Shown here piece after piece: positions 16,798 to 25,092 of a DNA stretch of 40,994 bases. Numbering within the stretch: the stretch's first letter is position 1; every line of letters begins with the position of its first letter. This stretch comes from an uncultured bacterium (GTDB taxonomy: Bacteria; Patescibacteriota; Patescibacteriia; Patescibacteriales; UBA12465), in NCBI GenBank assembly GCA_937983635.1, contig CALJZR010000045.1, forward strand, positions 1-40,994, written 5' to 3'. The position numbers were made by a program, and so were the translations under genes. The notes beneath the pieces were generated by a model. The model had not been told where the DNA came from and did not search any database. It saw nothing but the letters and a program-made list of their open reading frames with translations.

Positions 16798-18234
16798 ATG
16801 GGTAAAAATGAAAAGAAAACTATTACTAAGCAGGCGGTTGATTTTCCTGCTTGGTATCAAGACGTGGTCAGGGAAGCGGAATTAGCAGAAACTTCTGAAG
16901 TGAGAGGTTGCGGCATCGTCCGGCCTTACGGCTTGAAAATTTGGGAGCTAATCAAAGCCGAACTTAGTCGCCAATTAGAAGCTGATGGCGTCGAGAATGT
17001 TTATTTTCCAATTTTTGTACCCCTAGAAAATTTAGAAGCAGAAAAAGATCACGTGGAAGGATTTTCTCCGGAATTGGCCGTGGTTACCCATGCTGGCGGT
17101 GAAAAATTGGTCAATAAGTTAGCTATCCGCCCAACCAGTGAGGCGGCGATGTATCGAACTTATGCTAAGTGGATTCAGAGTTATAAAGATTTACCTTTAC
17201 GCTTAAATCAATGGGCCAATGTTGTTCGTTGGGAAAAGCGCCCGCGCGCCTTTCTCCGTTGGAGCGAATTTTTATGGCAAGAGGGCCATACGGTTTTTGC
17301 TTCAGAAGAAGAGGCAAGGGCTGAAGTGAAGAAGATGCTGGATATTTACCGTTCTCTTTATGATTTTCTGGCCATTCCTACTTTTACCGGTCGCAAGTCA
17401 GAAAGCGAAAAATTTGCCGGTGCTGTTATGACTTTAACGGCCGAAGTAATGGCTAGGGACGGAAAAGCAATTCAGGGGGCTACTAGCCATTATTTGGGAA
17501 CTAATTTTGCTAAAGTTTTTGATGTCAAATATCTTGGGGCTGATGGCGAAACTCATTTGGGTCATCAAAACAGCTGGGGCTTGTCTTGGCGTTCAGTCGG
17601 GGCGGTCGTGATGGTTCATGGCGATGACAACGGTTTGCGTTTACCCCCTAATATTGCCCCTTTGCAAGTTGTGATTGTGCCTATCTATAAAGATGATTCT
17701 TCAAGGGATAAAGTTTTAAGCTATTGCGAAAAAATTAATGAGTCTTTAAAGGCTAAATATCGTTTAAAAACTGATTTGCGTGATTCTCAGACTCCTGGCT
17801 TTAAGTTCAACTATTGGGAAGTGCGCGGCGTGCCTGTTCGTTTGGAAATTGGCTCCAAGGAAGCTGACGCCAATAAAGTCACTGTTTTCCGCCGGGACAA
17901 TGACACTAAAGAGGAGATTGATTTAAGTGAATTACCTAATCGTTTGGAGAAGCTAATGCAAGAAATTCATGTTAATCTCTATAATCAAGCTTTAGCTTTT
18001 TCCGAAAAAAATATTCACCGAATTGAAAGCTGGGAGGAAATTGATGAAAAAACCGGCTGGTTTGAAGCCAGTTGGAGCGAAGATGCCGATACCGAAAAAC
18101 AACTGAAAGAAAAATATGGGTTGGTTTCCCGAGTGTTATTAAGCGACAAGGAAGGGGAAGCGCCTAAGAATAATAAATGTTTTATCAGCGGTAAGCCGGC
18201 GAAGCATGATTGGCTTTTTGCTAAATGTTATTAA
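16798..18234 (+). CDS. proS: Proline-tRNA synthetase, archaeal/eukaryotic type
   Basis: This 478-residue class II synthetase charges tRNA-Pro. It is the short archaeal/eukaryotic form without the bacterial editing insertion: class II motif 2 (LNQWANVVRWEKRPRAFLR), the TXE-type loop (AIRPTSEAAMY), an anticodon-binding domain (LQVVIVPIYKD) and a C-terminal extension ending in tyrosine (WLFAKCY), all typical of that type. Type assignment comes from these motifs. I chose ATG 16798, since the alternative TTG lies three codons upstream. It lies 28 bases after ruvA and just before mreB. Confidence 0.95.
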   Translation: MGKNEKKTITKQAVDFPAWYQDVVREAELAETSEVRGCGIVRPYGLKIWELIKAELSRQLEADGVENVYFPIFVPLENLEAEKDHVEGFSPELAVVTHAGGEKLVNKLAIRPTSEAAMYRTYAKWIQSYKDLPLRLNQWANVVRWEKRPRAFLRWSEFLWQEGHTVFASEEEARAEVKKMLDIYRSLYDFLAIPTFTGRKSESEKFAGAVMTLTAEVMARDGKAIQGATSHYLGTNFAKVFDVKYLGADGETHLGHQNSWGLSWRSVGAVVMVHGDDNGLRLPPNIAPLQVVIVPIYKDDSSRDKVLSYCEKINESLKAKYRLKTDLRDSQTPGFKFNYWEVRGVPVRLEIGSKEADANKVTVFRRDNDTKEEIDLSELPNRLEKLMQEIHVNLYNQALAFSEKNIHRIESWEEIDEKTGWFEASWSEDADTEKQLKEKYGLVSRVLLSDKEGEAPKNNKCFISGKPAKHDWLFAKCY

Positions 18235-18246
18235 TCTACCCTCCAT

Positions 18247-19293
18247 ATGTTCAATAAACTTATTGGAAAATTTAGCCATGACCTTGGTATTGACTTAGGC
18301 ACTAAGAATACCTTAATTGTGATGAGTGAAAAAGGCTTAGTTATCAACGAACCTTCGGTGGTGGCTATTAATAAGCGCACCAATGAAATTTTGGAAGTGG
18401 GAGCGGCGGCCAAGAAAATGGTGGGTAAAACTCCGGCCCATATTGAAGCTATCAAGCCTTTAGTGGATGGGGTAATTTCTGATTTTGAAGTTACAGAAAA
18501 AATGTTGAAATATTTTATTAATAAAGTCCATCAGGAACATTTCGCTCTCATCCCTCGCCCCCGGGTGGTTATCGGTATTCCTTTAGACTTAACTGAAGTC
18601 GAGAAAAAGGCGGTTGAAGACGCTGCTCGCTCAGCCGGGGCGCGTAAAGTTTATCTAGTGGAAGAAGCGATGGCCTCGGCGGTAGGCGCTCATTTGCCGG
18701 TAACGGAAGCAACGGCGACGATGATTGTCGATATCGGTGGCGGCAGCACCGAGATTGCCGTTATTTCTTTGGGTGGCGTTGTTACTTGGAAATCCTTACG
18801 TTTAGCTGGTAATGAATTTGATAGTAATATTATTGAGTATATCCGCGAGGAGTTTAACATTTTAATTGGTGAGCAATTAGCTGAAGAAATAAAAATTACC
18901 ATCGGTTCGGCGATTCAAAACGGCGAGACTCAAGAGATGGAGGTTCGTGGTCGGGATTTAATTAACGGTTTGCCCAAGGCAATCATTGTTAACGATAAAC
19001 AGATTCGTGAAGCGATTGGTCGGACAGTGGGCAAGATAATTGAGAATATTAAGACTATTTTAGAAACAACCCCGCCGGAACTGGTTTCTGATATTTATGA
19101 AAGCGGTATTTATTTATCCGGCGGTGGAGCCTTACTTCGAGGTTTGGATCAAGCTATTTCTTTAGCCGCCAAGATCCCCGTTAAAATTGTTGACGATCCT
19201 TTAACTTGTGTCGTTCGGGGCGCTGGTATTTTAATTAGCGACCCGGAACTATTATCCAAAGTCACTTTAAATAATGTTTCTCTGGACAAATAA
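18247..19293 (+). CDS. mreB: Rod-shape actin homologue MreB (first copy)
   Basis: This 348-residue MreB has the actin-fold nucleotide motifs: phosphate 1 (DLGTKNTLIV), phosphate 2 (IVDIGGGSTEIAVISLGG) and the adenosine motif (YLSGGGALLRGLD). It polymerises under the membrane and directs side-wall peptidoglycan synthesis. An N-terminal amphipathic stretch (MFNKLIGKFSHDLG) could give membrane contact. It starts the canonical mreB-mreC-mreD run with 3-base gaps. A second mreB lies at 24074; the two are clearly different sequences, not a recent duplication. Confidence 0.96.
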   Translation: MFNKLIGKFSHDLGIDLGTKNTLIVMSEKGLVINEPSVVAINKRTNEILEVGAAAKKMVGKTPAHIEAIKPLVDGVISDFEVTEKMLKYFINKVHQEHFALIPRPRVVIGIPLDLTEVEKKAVEDAARSAGARKVYLVEEAMASAVGAHLPVTEATATMIVDIGGGSTEIAVISLGGVVTWKSLRLAGNEFDSNIIEYIREEFNILIGEQLAEEIKITIGSAIQNGETQEMEVRGRDLINGLPKAIIVNDKQIREAIGRTVGKIIENIKTILETTPPELVSDIYESGIYLSGGGALLRGLDQAISLAAKIPVKIVDDPLTCVVRGAGILISDPELLSKVTLNNVSLDK

Positions 19294-19296
19294 TTT

Positions 19297-20106
19297 ATGC
19301 GTCTGCCTTGGAAATCAAGAAAATTTTGGCGTTGGTTGGCGGCAATCGTTTTTATTTTTCTTCTGCATTTTTTAGGAGCTTCTCGCCCCTTGGAAAATTA
19401 TCTAAGCGTTGCTATCCGTCCTTTGGGACGCTCTCTACACCGTCTTGGTTCTTGGTTTCAGGGACAGCCTTCTGATTCCTCGGCCGAAGAATTAGCAGCT
19501 GCTCTTAGTCGCACTCAGGAGCAATTGGCTCGGGCGACCGTTGATCAAGCCCAATTACAGCTTTTGTTAGAAGAGAATGCCAAGCTTCATCAGCAGCTTG
19601 ATTTTTTAAATAATAACCATTACCGTGCCGTCAGCGCTAATATTGTTTCTCGTCAAAATCTTTTTGATGCGGTCGAAAATGCTCAAGACATTATTTTGGA
19701 TAAGGGGTCTAACGACGGTCTTCATCCCGGTTTAGGTGTGATTAATGAATCAGGCGTAATTATTGGTAAAATTGTTGAAGTAAAAGATAATAGCGCCCGC
19801 GCTTGCTTAACTACTAGTGCCGATTGCCAACTAGCGGCCGCTATTATTAACGGTAGCCGTACGATTGGCTTGTCAGAAGGGGAATTAGGCCTAACAATTA
19901 AGATGAATTATATTCCCCAGATGGAAAAAATTTCTCCTGAAGATATTGTTATTACTTCCGGCTTAGGCGACAGCATCCCCCGCGGTTTAGTTATTGGCCG
20001 AGTTTCTCAGGTAAATAATCAGAGTAATGAAATTTGGCAGGATGTAACTATTGAGCCGGTTGCCTCTTTGCATGATTTAACTGTCGTTTCCGTGGTCTTA
20101 CCTTAG
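19297..20106 (+). CDS. mreC: Rod shape-determining protein MreC
   Basis: This 269-residue MreC has a basic start (MRLPWKSRKFWRW), one membrane helix (residues about 12-28), a coiled coil (about 64-98, ELAAALSRTQEQLARATVDQ) and the extracytoplasmic beta-barrel domains (ILDKGSNDGLHPGLGVINE and DIVITSGLGDSIPRGLVIG). MreC links MreB filaments to the wall-synthesis machinery outside the membrane. Length is normal for the family. It starts 3 bases after mreB. Confidence 0.94.
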   Translation: MRLPWKSRKFWRWLAAIVFIFLLHFLGASRPLENYLSVAIRPLGRSLHRLGSWFQGQPSDSSAEELAAALSRTQEQLARATVDQAQLQLLLEENAKLHQQLDFLNNNHYRAVSANIVSRQNLFDAVENAQDIILDKGSNDGLHPGLGVINESGVIIGKIVEVKDNSARACLTTSADCQLAAAIINGSRTIGLSEGELGLTIKMNYIPQMEKISPEDIVITSGLGDSIPRGLVIGRVSQVNNQSNEIWQDVTIEPVASLHDLTVVSVVLP

Positions 20107-20109
20107 TTT

Positions 20110-20649
20110 ATGTCTAAAAAGATTGCCAACATCGTTTTTCTATTAATTGCTGCCGGCTTTTTAGCTTTAGCTCAGTTTTCTTTAATCAGCGCTTTACCTT
20201 GGCCATGGAGTAATTTTAATCTGGCAGTTATTTTTTATATTTTTGCTTTTTTAGCTTTAGGCCGTGATCAGGCCTGGCTGCTAGCGGCCGCGGCTGGTTG
20301 GTTTTTAGATGTTTGGAGTTTTCAACCTTTTGGCGTGTCTTTATTATCTTTAACTCTAAGCGCTTTGATTGTCTATCTAGTTTTAGAAAATTTTTTAACT
20401 AACCGTTCTTTGTATTCATTTTTACTTTTAACAGTTATCGGTTTGTTTGCGGAAACATTGCTTTATAATACTTTTTTGACGATTTTTGACTGGTCGGGCG
20501 CGGCTGGCAAATTTTTTCTTTTTAACGGTGCTTTTTGGGAGTCTTTAGGCTGGAGTTTATTGCTGGGCTTATTAGTTGTCGGCCTCTTTTTTAATCTCTT
20601 GGCTTCAGCAAGCCATCGACTTAAGCCTTTCTTTTTGAAACGTCGTTAA
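20110..20649 (+). CDS. mreD: MreD-like membrane protein
   Basis: This 179-residue, very hydrophobic protein has about five membrane helices, and family features are weak at sequence level (WFLDVWSFQPFGVSLLSLTL resembles the MreD core). Position directly after mreC with a 3-base gap makes MreD the natural call: a membrane partner of MreC in rod-shape wall growth. PBP2 and RodA, which often follow mreD, are absent here. Its last codons contain the -35 of the next promoter. Confidence 0.85.
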   Translation: MSKKIANIVFLLIAAGFLALAQFSLISALPWPWSNFNLAVIFYIFAFLALGRDQAWLLAAAAGWFLDVWSFQPFGVSLLSLTLSALIVYLVLENFLTNRSLYSFLLLTVIGLFAETLLYNTFLTIFDWSGAAGKFFLFNGAFWESLGWSLLLGLLVVGLFFNLLASASHRLKPFFLKRR

Positions 20650-20662
20650 TTTATGTTATGAT
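20635..20662 (+). promoter_or_regulatory. Promoter of the PfkB kinase operon
   Basis: TTGAAA (20635-20640), a 16-base spacer and TGTTATGAT, an extended -10 with hexamer at 20657-20662. The start site would be near 20669, about 12 bases before the ATG. The -35 lies within the mreD coding end. Confidence 0.65.
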
Positions 20663-20680
20663 ATTAGCAGTTTTACTTTT

Positions 20681-21673
20681 ATGAAATACGATATTGTCAC
20701 AATTGGCGGGGCTACTAAGGATATTGCTTTCTTAACTACGGAGGGGGTCTTAATTGATAACCATCGGGATGTTTTGAGACAAAAGCTTTTAGCCTTTGAA
20801 TATGGGGCTAAAATAACGATTGACCACTTTCACAACCTTTTTGGAGGAGGCGCCGCTAACGCCGCCGTTAATTTTGCTGCTTCTGGTTTTGAGGTCGCCT
20901 GTTTAGCTCGTATCGGGGTTGATGACAGCGGTCAGGCCATCATCGACAATCTTGGCAGGCGCGGGGTGGCGATTGAACTCATTTCCCAAGACCGCAGCGC
21001 GGCCACCGGCTTGTCTTTTATTTTAGTGGCTAAGGGCGGGGAACGCATTATTTTTACTAGCCGCGGCGCTAATGATAATTTTAAAATTAGTGAAAGTGAC
21101 CGTAAAATTTTAGCGGGGGCAAAGTGGCTTTATCTCGCCTCTTTATCTGGTGATTGGTTAAAAAATATTAATTATATTTTTGCCCAAAGCGGACCGAAGA
21201 TTGCTTGGAATCCAGGGTTGTCTCAATGCCAAGCGGGTCTAAAAAAATTAGCTCCATTTTTGAAGAAGACCGATGTTTTTTGTATTAATAAAGACGAAGC
21301 CATAGAACTTGTTTTAAGCGACTCCCGTTATCATGGCCAGAGTCCTGATTTTTTAAATAGTGTTAAAAATCTATTATTAGCTCTAAAAGAAAGGGTTTCA
21401 GGAATTGTTCTGATTACTGACGGTCAATATGGCGCCGATGTTTATGACGGCAAACGTTTTTATCACCAGGCAGTGTTAAAAGAGAAAAAGCGCGTTGATA
21501 TCACTGGCGTCGGCGATGTTTTTAATTCTTCTTTTGTCGCCGGCCTAGAAATTACCAAAGGAGATATTAAAAAATCTTTGTATTTAGGGGCAAAAAATAC
21601 GGCTTCAAAAATTGCTTATTTCGGTGCCCAAAATGGCTTGTTGGATTTAAGAAAAATAAAGAAATTTAATTAA
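20681..21673 (+). CDS. PfkB-family carbohydrate or nucleoside kinase
   Basis: This 330-residue ribokinase-like sugar kinase has the N-terminal glycine motif FGGGAANAAVNFAASG, a lid-type strand region and the C-terminal motif DITGVGDVFNSSFVAGL, whose GxGD aspartate is the catalytic base. The family phosphorylates sugars or nucleosides using ATP; the substrate (adenosine, fructose-type or other) cannot be told. It leads an operon with epimerase, HIT and rmlB genes (gaps of 4-7 bases), which suggests carbohydrate or nucleotide-sugar use, though that link is inference. Confidence 0.9.
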   Translation: MKYDIVTIGGATKDIAFLTTEGVLIDNHRDVLRQKLLAFEYGAKITIDHFHNLFGGGAANAAVNFAASGFEVACLARIGVDDSGQAIIDNLGRRGVAIELISQDRSAATGLSFILVAKGGERIIFTSRGANDNFKISESDRKILAGAKWLYLASLSGDWLKNINYIFAQSGPKIAWNPGLSQCQAGLKKLAPFLKKTDVFCINKDEAIELVLSDSRYHGQSPDFLNSVKNLLLALKERVSGIVLITDGQYGADVYDGKRFYHQAVLKEKKRVDITGVGDVFNSSFVAGLEITKGDIKKSLYLGAKNTASKIAYFGAQNGLLDLRKIKKFN

Positions 21674-21680
21674 TAGATAT

Positions 21681-22133
21681 ATGATTAAAGGCGTTATTAT
21701 TAAAGAGCTAAAGAAATTTGAAGACGAGCGCGGCTGGCTGACAGAAATCTACCGACGCGATGAAATCGATTCTAGCCCGGCCATGTCTTACGTTAGCCTT
21801 ACTTTGCCGGGAGTAGTCCGGGGTCCGCATGAACACGTCTATCAGAGTGATTATTTTGTTTTTATCGGTCCCGGCCGTTTTCGTCTCCATCTTTGGGATC
21901 GTCGGGCCGACTCTAGTACTAAAGGAGAAAAAATGGAAATAGAAGTCGGGGAAGGCAATCCTTGTTCCGTCTTAGTGCCGCCAGGAGTGGTGCATGGTTA
22001 TCAGTGTATTTCTGAAGGCCCAGCCCTCTCAATTAATCTGCCTGATAAGCTGTATAAAGGGGTGGCTAAAAATGATGAAATTGACGAAATCCGTTGGGAA
22101 ATTGATCCGGCTAGTCCCTATAAAATCAGTTAA
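21681..22133 (+). CDS. RmlC-like dTDP-sugar 3,5-epimerase family protein
   Basis: This 150-residue cupin-type protein of the dTDP-4-dehydrorhamnose 3,5-epimerase family shows FEDERGWLTEIYR at the start, the core VVRGPHEH with the likely catalytic histidine, and VLVPPGVVHGYQCIS for the second half of the active site. It is shorter than typical RmlC (about 180). With rmlB 400 bases further on it would serve deoxyhexose synthesis from dTDP-glucose, but rmlA and rmlD are not present, so the end product is open. Confidence 0.85.
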   Translation: MIKGVIIKELKKFEDERGWLTEIYRRDEIDSSPAMSYVSLTLPGVVRGPHEHVYQSDYFVFIGPGRFRLHLWDRRADSSTKGEKMEIEVGEGNPCSVLVPPGVVHGYQCISEGPALSINLPDKLYKGVAKNDEIDEIRWEIDPASPYKIS

Positions 22134-22140
22134 TTTTTCT

Positions 22141-22536
22141 ATGTGTATTTTTTGCCAAATAGTCGCTGGAAAAATTCCGTCTTATCAAGTTTATGAAGAT
22201 GAGCGTGTTTTGGTTTTTTTGGACATTAAGCCGGTGCATAAAGGGCATTTGTTGGTCATACCTAAAAAACACGCTGCTAATTTAGAAGAGGTTTCCGCTG
22301 AAGATTTACAAGCCCTTATTTTAGTTGTCCAGAAGATGGGGCGGCTTCTCAAAGAGCGTTTGGGCTATCCGGCCTATAATGTTTCCGAAAACAATGATCC
22401 GCTAGCTGGACAGGAAGTTCCGCATCTTCATTTTCATCTGATTCCGCGTTTGGCCGGCGATGGCCTTGCTCCTTGGCGCAAAGAAGAATATGCTCCGGGG
22501 GAGATGGAAGAAGTTTTAAAGAAGTTAAAAGATTAA
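22141..22536 (+). CDS. HIT-family (Hint-like) nucleotide hydrolase
   Basis: This 131-residue histidine triad protein shows CIFCQIVAGKIPS at the start, a zinc-type CxxC (C2, C5), the strand HKGHLLVIPKKH and the catalytic triad H95-L-H97-F-H99. Hint proteins cleave purine nucleoside phosphoramidates and adenylated compounds. The usual NNG before the triad appears as ENNDPLAGQEV. I chose ATG 22141 because the family starts at CIFC; a longer upstream frame overlaps the epimerase gene and has no homology. Confidence 0.93.
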   Translation: MCIFCQIVAGKIPSYQVYEDERVLVFLDIKPVHKGHLLVIPKKHAANLEEVSAEDLQALILVVQKMGRLLKERLGYPAYNVSENNDPLAGQEVPHLHFHLIPRLAGDGLAPWRKEEYAPGEMEEVLKKLKD

Positions 22537-22540
22537 ATCT

Positions 22541-23506
22541 ATGAAATTATTAGTCACCGGCGGCGCTGGTTTTATTGGCTCTAATTTTATCCATTATTGG
22601 CTAGCTAAATATCCTGAGGATAGTATTGTTAATCTTGATATTCTCAGCTATGCCGGTAATTTGAATAATTTGGCCGACATTTCTCAGGACCACCGCTATC
22701 GCTTTATCCAGGGCGACATCGCTGACAGTGCTTTAGTTGACAGTCTGATGCCTGGCATTGATGCCATCGTGCACTTTGCCGCCGAGAGCCACGTTGATCG
22801 CTCTATCATCAATAGCGCTGATTTTGTCCACACTAATGTTGAAGGTACTCGGGTTTTATTGGACGCGGCGAAGCGTTATGGCGGCATTCGTTTTCATCAT
22901 ATCTCTACGGACGAAGTTTTTGGCGCTCTGCCTTTGGATGGTTCTAAGTTTTCTGAGAGTACGCCTTACGACCCCCGTTCTCCTTATAGTGCTTCCAAGG
23001 CTTCTTCGGATCATTTGGTGCGCGCTTATTTCCATACCCATAAATTACCAATTACAATTTCTAACTGCTCTAATAATTACGGCCCCTATCAATATCCTGA
23101 AAAACTAATTCCTCTTTTCATCACTAATTTGATTGACGGCAAAAAAGTGCCGGTATACGGGCAGGGGAGTAATGTTCGCGACTGGATTCATGTTGATGAC
23201 CATAATCGGGGCGTGGATTTAATCTTGCATCAGGGGAAAATTGGTGAAACTTACTGTTTAGGCGGCAACAGCGAACGCAGTAATTTAGAGATAACTAAGA
23301 ATATTTTGTTTTTAATGGCTAAAGGCGAGGAGATGATTACTTATGTTGAGGATCGCCTGGGGCATGATTTACGCTATGCTATTGATTTTTCCAAAGCTAA
23401 GTCGGAATTGGGTTGGGAGCCTTTAATTCCTTTTACGGAAGGCTTGCAAGCAACCGTTGCCTGGTATCGTGATAATGAGGCTTGGTGGCGCCCCTTGAAG
23501 AAATAA
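22541..23506 (+). CDS. rfbB: dTDP-glucose 4,6-dehydratase
   Basis: This 321-residue extended short-chain dehydrogenase shows NAD motif TGGAGFIGSNF, active site STDEVFG and catalytic Y-S-A-S-K (SPYSASKASSDH), plus the RmlB signatures FAAESHVDRSI and NNYGPYQYPEKLIP. It converts dTDP-glucose to dTDP-4-keto-6-deoxyglucose, the entry to deoxyhexoses of surface glycans. It lies 4 bases after the HIT gene and near an RmlC-like epimerase. Other family 4,6-dehydratases are possible, but the motifs fit RmlB best. Confidence 0.94.
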   Translation: MKLLVTGGAGFIGSNFIHYWLAKYPEDSIVNLDILSYAGNLNNLADISQDHRYRFIQGDIADSALVDSLMPGIDAIVHFAAESHVDRSIINSADFVHTNVEGTRVLLDAAKRYGGIRFHHISTDEVFGALPLDGSKFSESTPYDPRSPYSASKASSDHLVRAYFHTHKLPITISNCSNNYGPYQYPEKLIPLFITNLIDGKKVPVYGQGSNVRDWIHVDDHNRGVDLILHQGKIGETYCLGGNSERSNLEITKNILFLMAKGEEMITYVEDRLGHDLRYAIDFSKAKSELGWEPLIPFTEGLQATVAWYRDNEAWWRPLKK

Positions 23507-23535
23507 TCTTTTGTTATTTAGATAATTATAAATAT

Positions 23536-23964
23536 ATGTCCAGCAAGAAAATTTTTATCTTAGAGGATGATGTTAATATCCTTTATGGTTTAGAAGCCCA
23601 ATTTAGCGCGGATGAATTTTTAGTAGAGTCCAGCGAAGGCGAAGAAGATTTGGAGGAATTGCTGAGCAATATCCGCAGCTTTAATCCTGATTATTTAATT
23701 CTTGATTTAATTCTGCCTAAACTTGATGGCTTCGAAGTGGTGAAGAAAATCAAGGAGGATGAAGAAACAAGCGAATTGCCAATTTTTATTTTTACCGATC
23801 TTAGCGATGAAGATAGTAAAAATCGCAGTTTAGAGTTAGGCGCCGATTATTATTTTATTAAGGAAGAGTTTGACACTTACGAGTTTGCTGAAAAAGTAAA
23901 AAAAATTATTGGTAATCAGGAAAAAGAGGAGGAAGAAGAGTCGGCAGATACTTACGAAGATTAA
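23536..23964 (+). CDS. Stand-alone response regulator receiver domain
   Basis: This 142-residue single receiver domain has acidic pocket D11-D12, phosphoacceptor D57 (LILDLILPKLDG), switch T87 and K109, so it should be phosphorylatable. No output domain follows; instead there is an acidic tail (EKEEEEESADTYED). Such proteins act by binding partners, as CheY does. No histidine kinase is in the window. It lies between rmlB and the second mreB, so a link to cell shape or envelope is possible but unproven. I chose ATG 23536 over an upstream start overlapping rmlB. Confidence 0.92.
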   Translation: MSSKKIFILEDDVNILYGLEAQFSADEFLVESSEGEEDLEELLSNIRSFNPDYLILDLILPKLDGFEVVKKIKEDEETSELPIFIFTDLSDEDSKNRSLELGADYYFIKEEFDTYEFAEKVKKIIGNQEKEEEEESADTYED

Positions 23965-23983
23965 TTTTGGAATTTTACTTGAT

Positions 23984-24013
23984 TTGACTACCCGGCTTGA
24001 TTCGGGGTAATAT
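23984..24013 (+). promoter_or_regulatory. Possible promoter of the second mreB
   Basis: TTGACT (23984-23989), an 18-base spacer and TAATAT (24008-24013). The spacer contains a small hairpin, TACCCG...CGGGGTA. The match is moderate. Confidence 0.45.
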
Positions 24014-24022
24014 ATAGAGCTA

Positions 24023-24053
24023 TTAAGAGGATTTTCTTATCTCTTAAATTTTT
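24023..24053 (+). promoter_or_regulatory. Hairpin plus T-run in the mreB2 leader
   Basis: TTAAGAG (24023-24029) pairs with CTCTTAA (24041-24047) around an 11-base loop and is followed by A and five T's. It could be a weak terminator of the rmlB/response-regulator transcript or an attenuator of mreB2. It is AT-rich, so confidence is low. Confidence 0.4.
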
Positions 24054-24073
24054 GTTTGATTCTAGCATAATTT

Positions 24074-25081
24074 ATGTTTATAAAGCGTATCGGTATTGAT
24101 TTAGGCACTACTTACACCTTGGTATATTTGCCGAGGCGAGGCATCGTGATTAACGAGCCTTCTGTGGTGGCTGTTTCTATTGACGATAATAAAATTTTAG
24201 CCGTTGGTAACGAAGCTAAGGATATGTTAGGTCGCACCCCTGACACTATTGTGGCGGCCCGACCTCTTAAAGATGGAGTGATTGCCGATTATCGCACGAC
24301 TGAAGCGATGATTCGTTATTTTATTAACAAAACTTTAGGTGGTATTCGCCTTTTTCGACCGGAAGTAATGGTGGCGGTGCCGGCAGGCATTTCTTCTACC
24401 GAAAGACGCGCGGTTATTGAAGCCACCATTGCCGCTGGCGCTAAGGCTGCTTATATTATCAAAGAACCGGTAGCGGCCGCGATTGGCGCCGATATTCCGA
24501 TCGGCTCTGCGACTGGCCATATGATTATTGATATCGGCGGTGGCACTGCGGAAATGGCGGTTATTTCTTTAGGTGGCATTGTCGCCTCTACTTCGGTGCG
24601 TGTGGGTGGTAATAAATTTGATGCTGCTATTTTAGAACATGTTCGTAAGAAATATAATTTGGCAATCGGCGAGCGCACGGCCGAAGAGATTAAGATTAAC
24701 ATCGGGTCTGCTCTTTACGTTGAAGATAAGCTGTATATGGAAATCCGCGGTCGCGATATAGTGACGGGTTTGCCCCGCAGTATTACGGTTTCTAGCGATG
24801 ACGTCACCGAGGCAATCCAGAACGAATTGGAAGCGATTGTAGCTGCCGCCAAGAAGGTTTTACAAAAAACTCCCCCCGAATTAGCGGCTGATATTATGGA
24901 CAAAGGCATTATTCTTTCTGGGGGTAGTTCTTTGCTTCGCAATATTGATCAACTCATCGCTCGCACTACCGGCGTTCCCGCCTATGTAGCCGATGATGCT
25001 CTCCTTTGTGTTGCTAAAGGGACAGGTATCGCCTTGGATAACCTTGATTCTTATAAGCGCAGCATTTTAGCGACTAAATAG
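24074..25081 (+). CDS. mreB: MreB/Mbl-like actin homologue (second copy)
   Basis: This 335-residue second MreB has complete nucleotide motifs: DLGTTYTLVYLP, IIDIGGGTAEMAVISLGG and ILSGGSSLLRNID. It lacks the amphipathic N-terminal extension of the first copy and starts MFIKRIGIDLG. Like Mbl or MreBH in Bacillus it probably co-polymerises with MreB or serves a separate shape task. There is no second mreC or mreD; instead a response regulator precedes it and a glycosyltransferase follows after 11 bases. Identity to copy 1 is clearly below that of a recent duplicate by eye. Confidence 0.94.
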   Translation: MFIKRIGIDLGTTYTLVYLPRRGIVINEPSVVAVSIDDNKILAVGNEAKDMLGRTPDTIVAARPLKDGVIADYRTTEAMIRYFINKTLGGIRLFRPEVMVAVPAGISSTERRAVIEATIAAGAKAAYIIKEPVAAAIGADIPIGSATGHMIIDIGGGTAEMAVISLGGIVASTSVRVGGNKFDAAILEHVRKKYNLAIGERTAEEIKINIGSALYVEDKLYMEIRGRDIVTGLPRSITVSSDDVTEAIQNELEAIVAAAKKVLQKTPPELAADIMDKGIILSGGSSLLRNIDQLIARTTGVPAYVADDALLCVAKGTGIALDNLDSYKRSILATK

Positions 25082-25092
25082 TTTTTATCTAT

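Noticed and set aside
18235..18246. CCCTCC just before the first mreB start, a possible special site
   Set aside because: It is the complement of a Shine-Dalgarno, not one itself, and occurs once; no evidence of function.
22758..23108. A 116-codon plus-strand frame inside rfbB
   Set aside because: It overlaps the catalytic core of the dehydratase in another frame and shows no coherent protein features.
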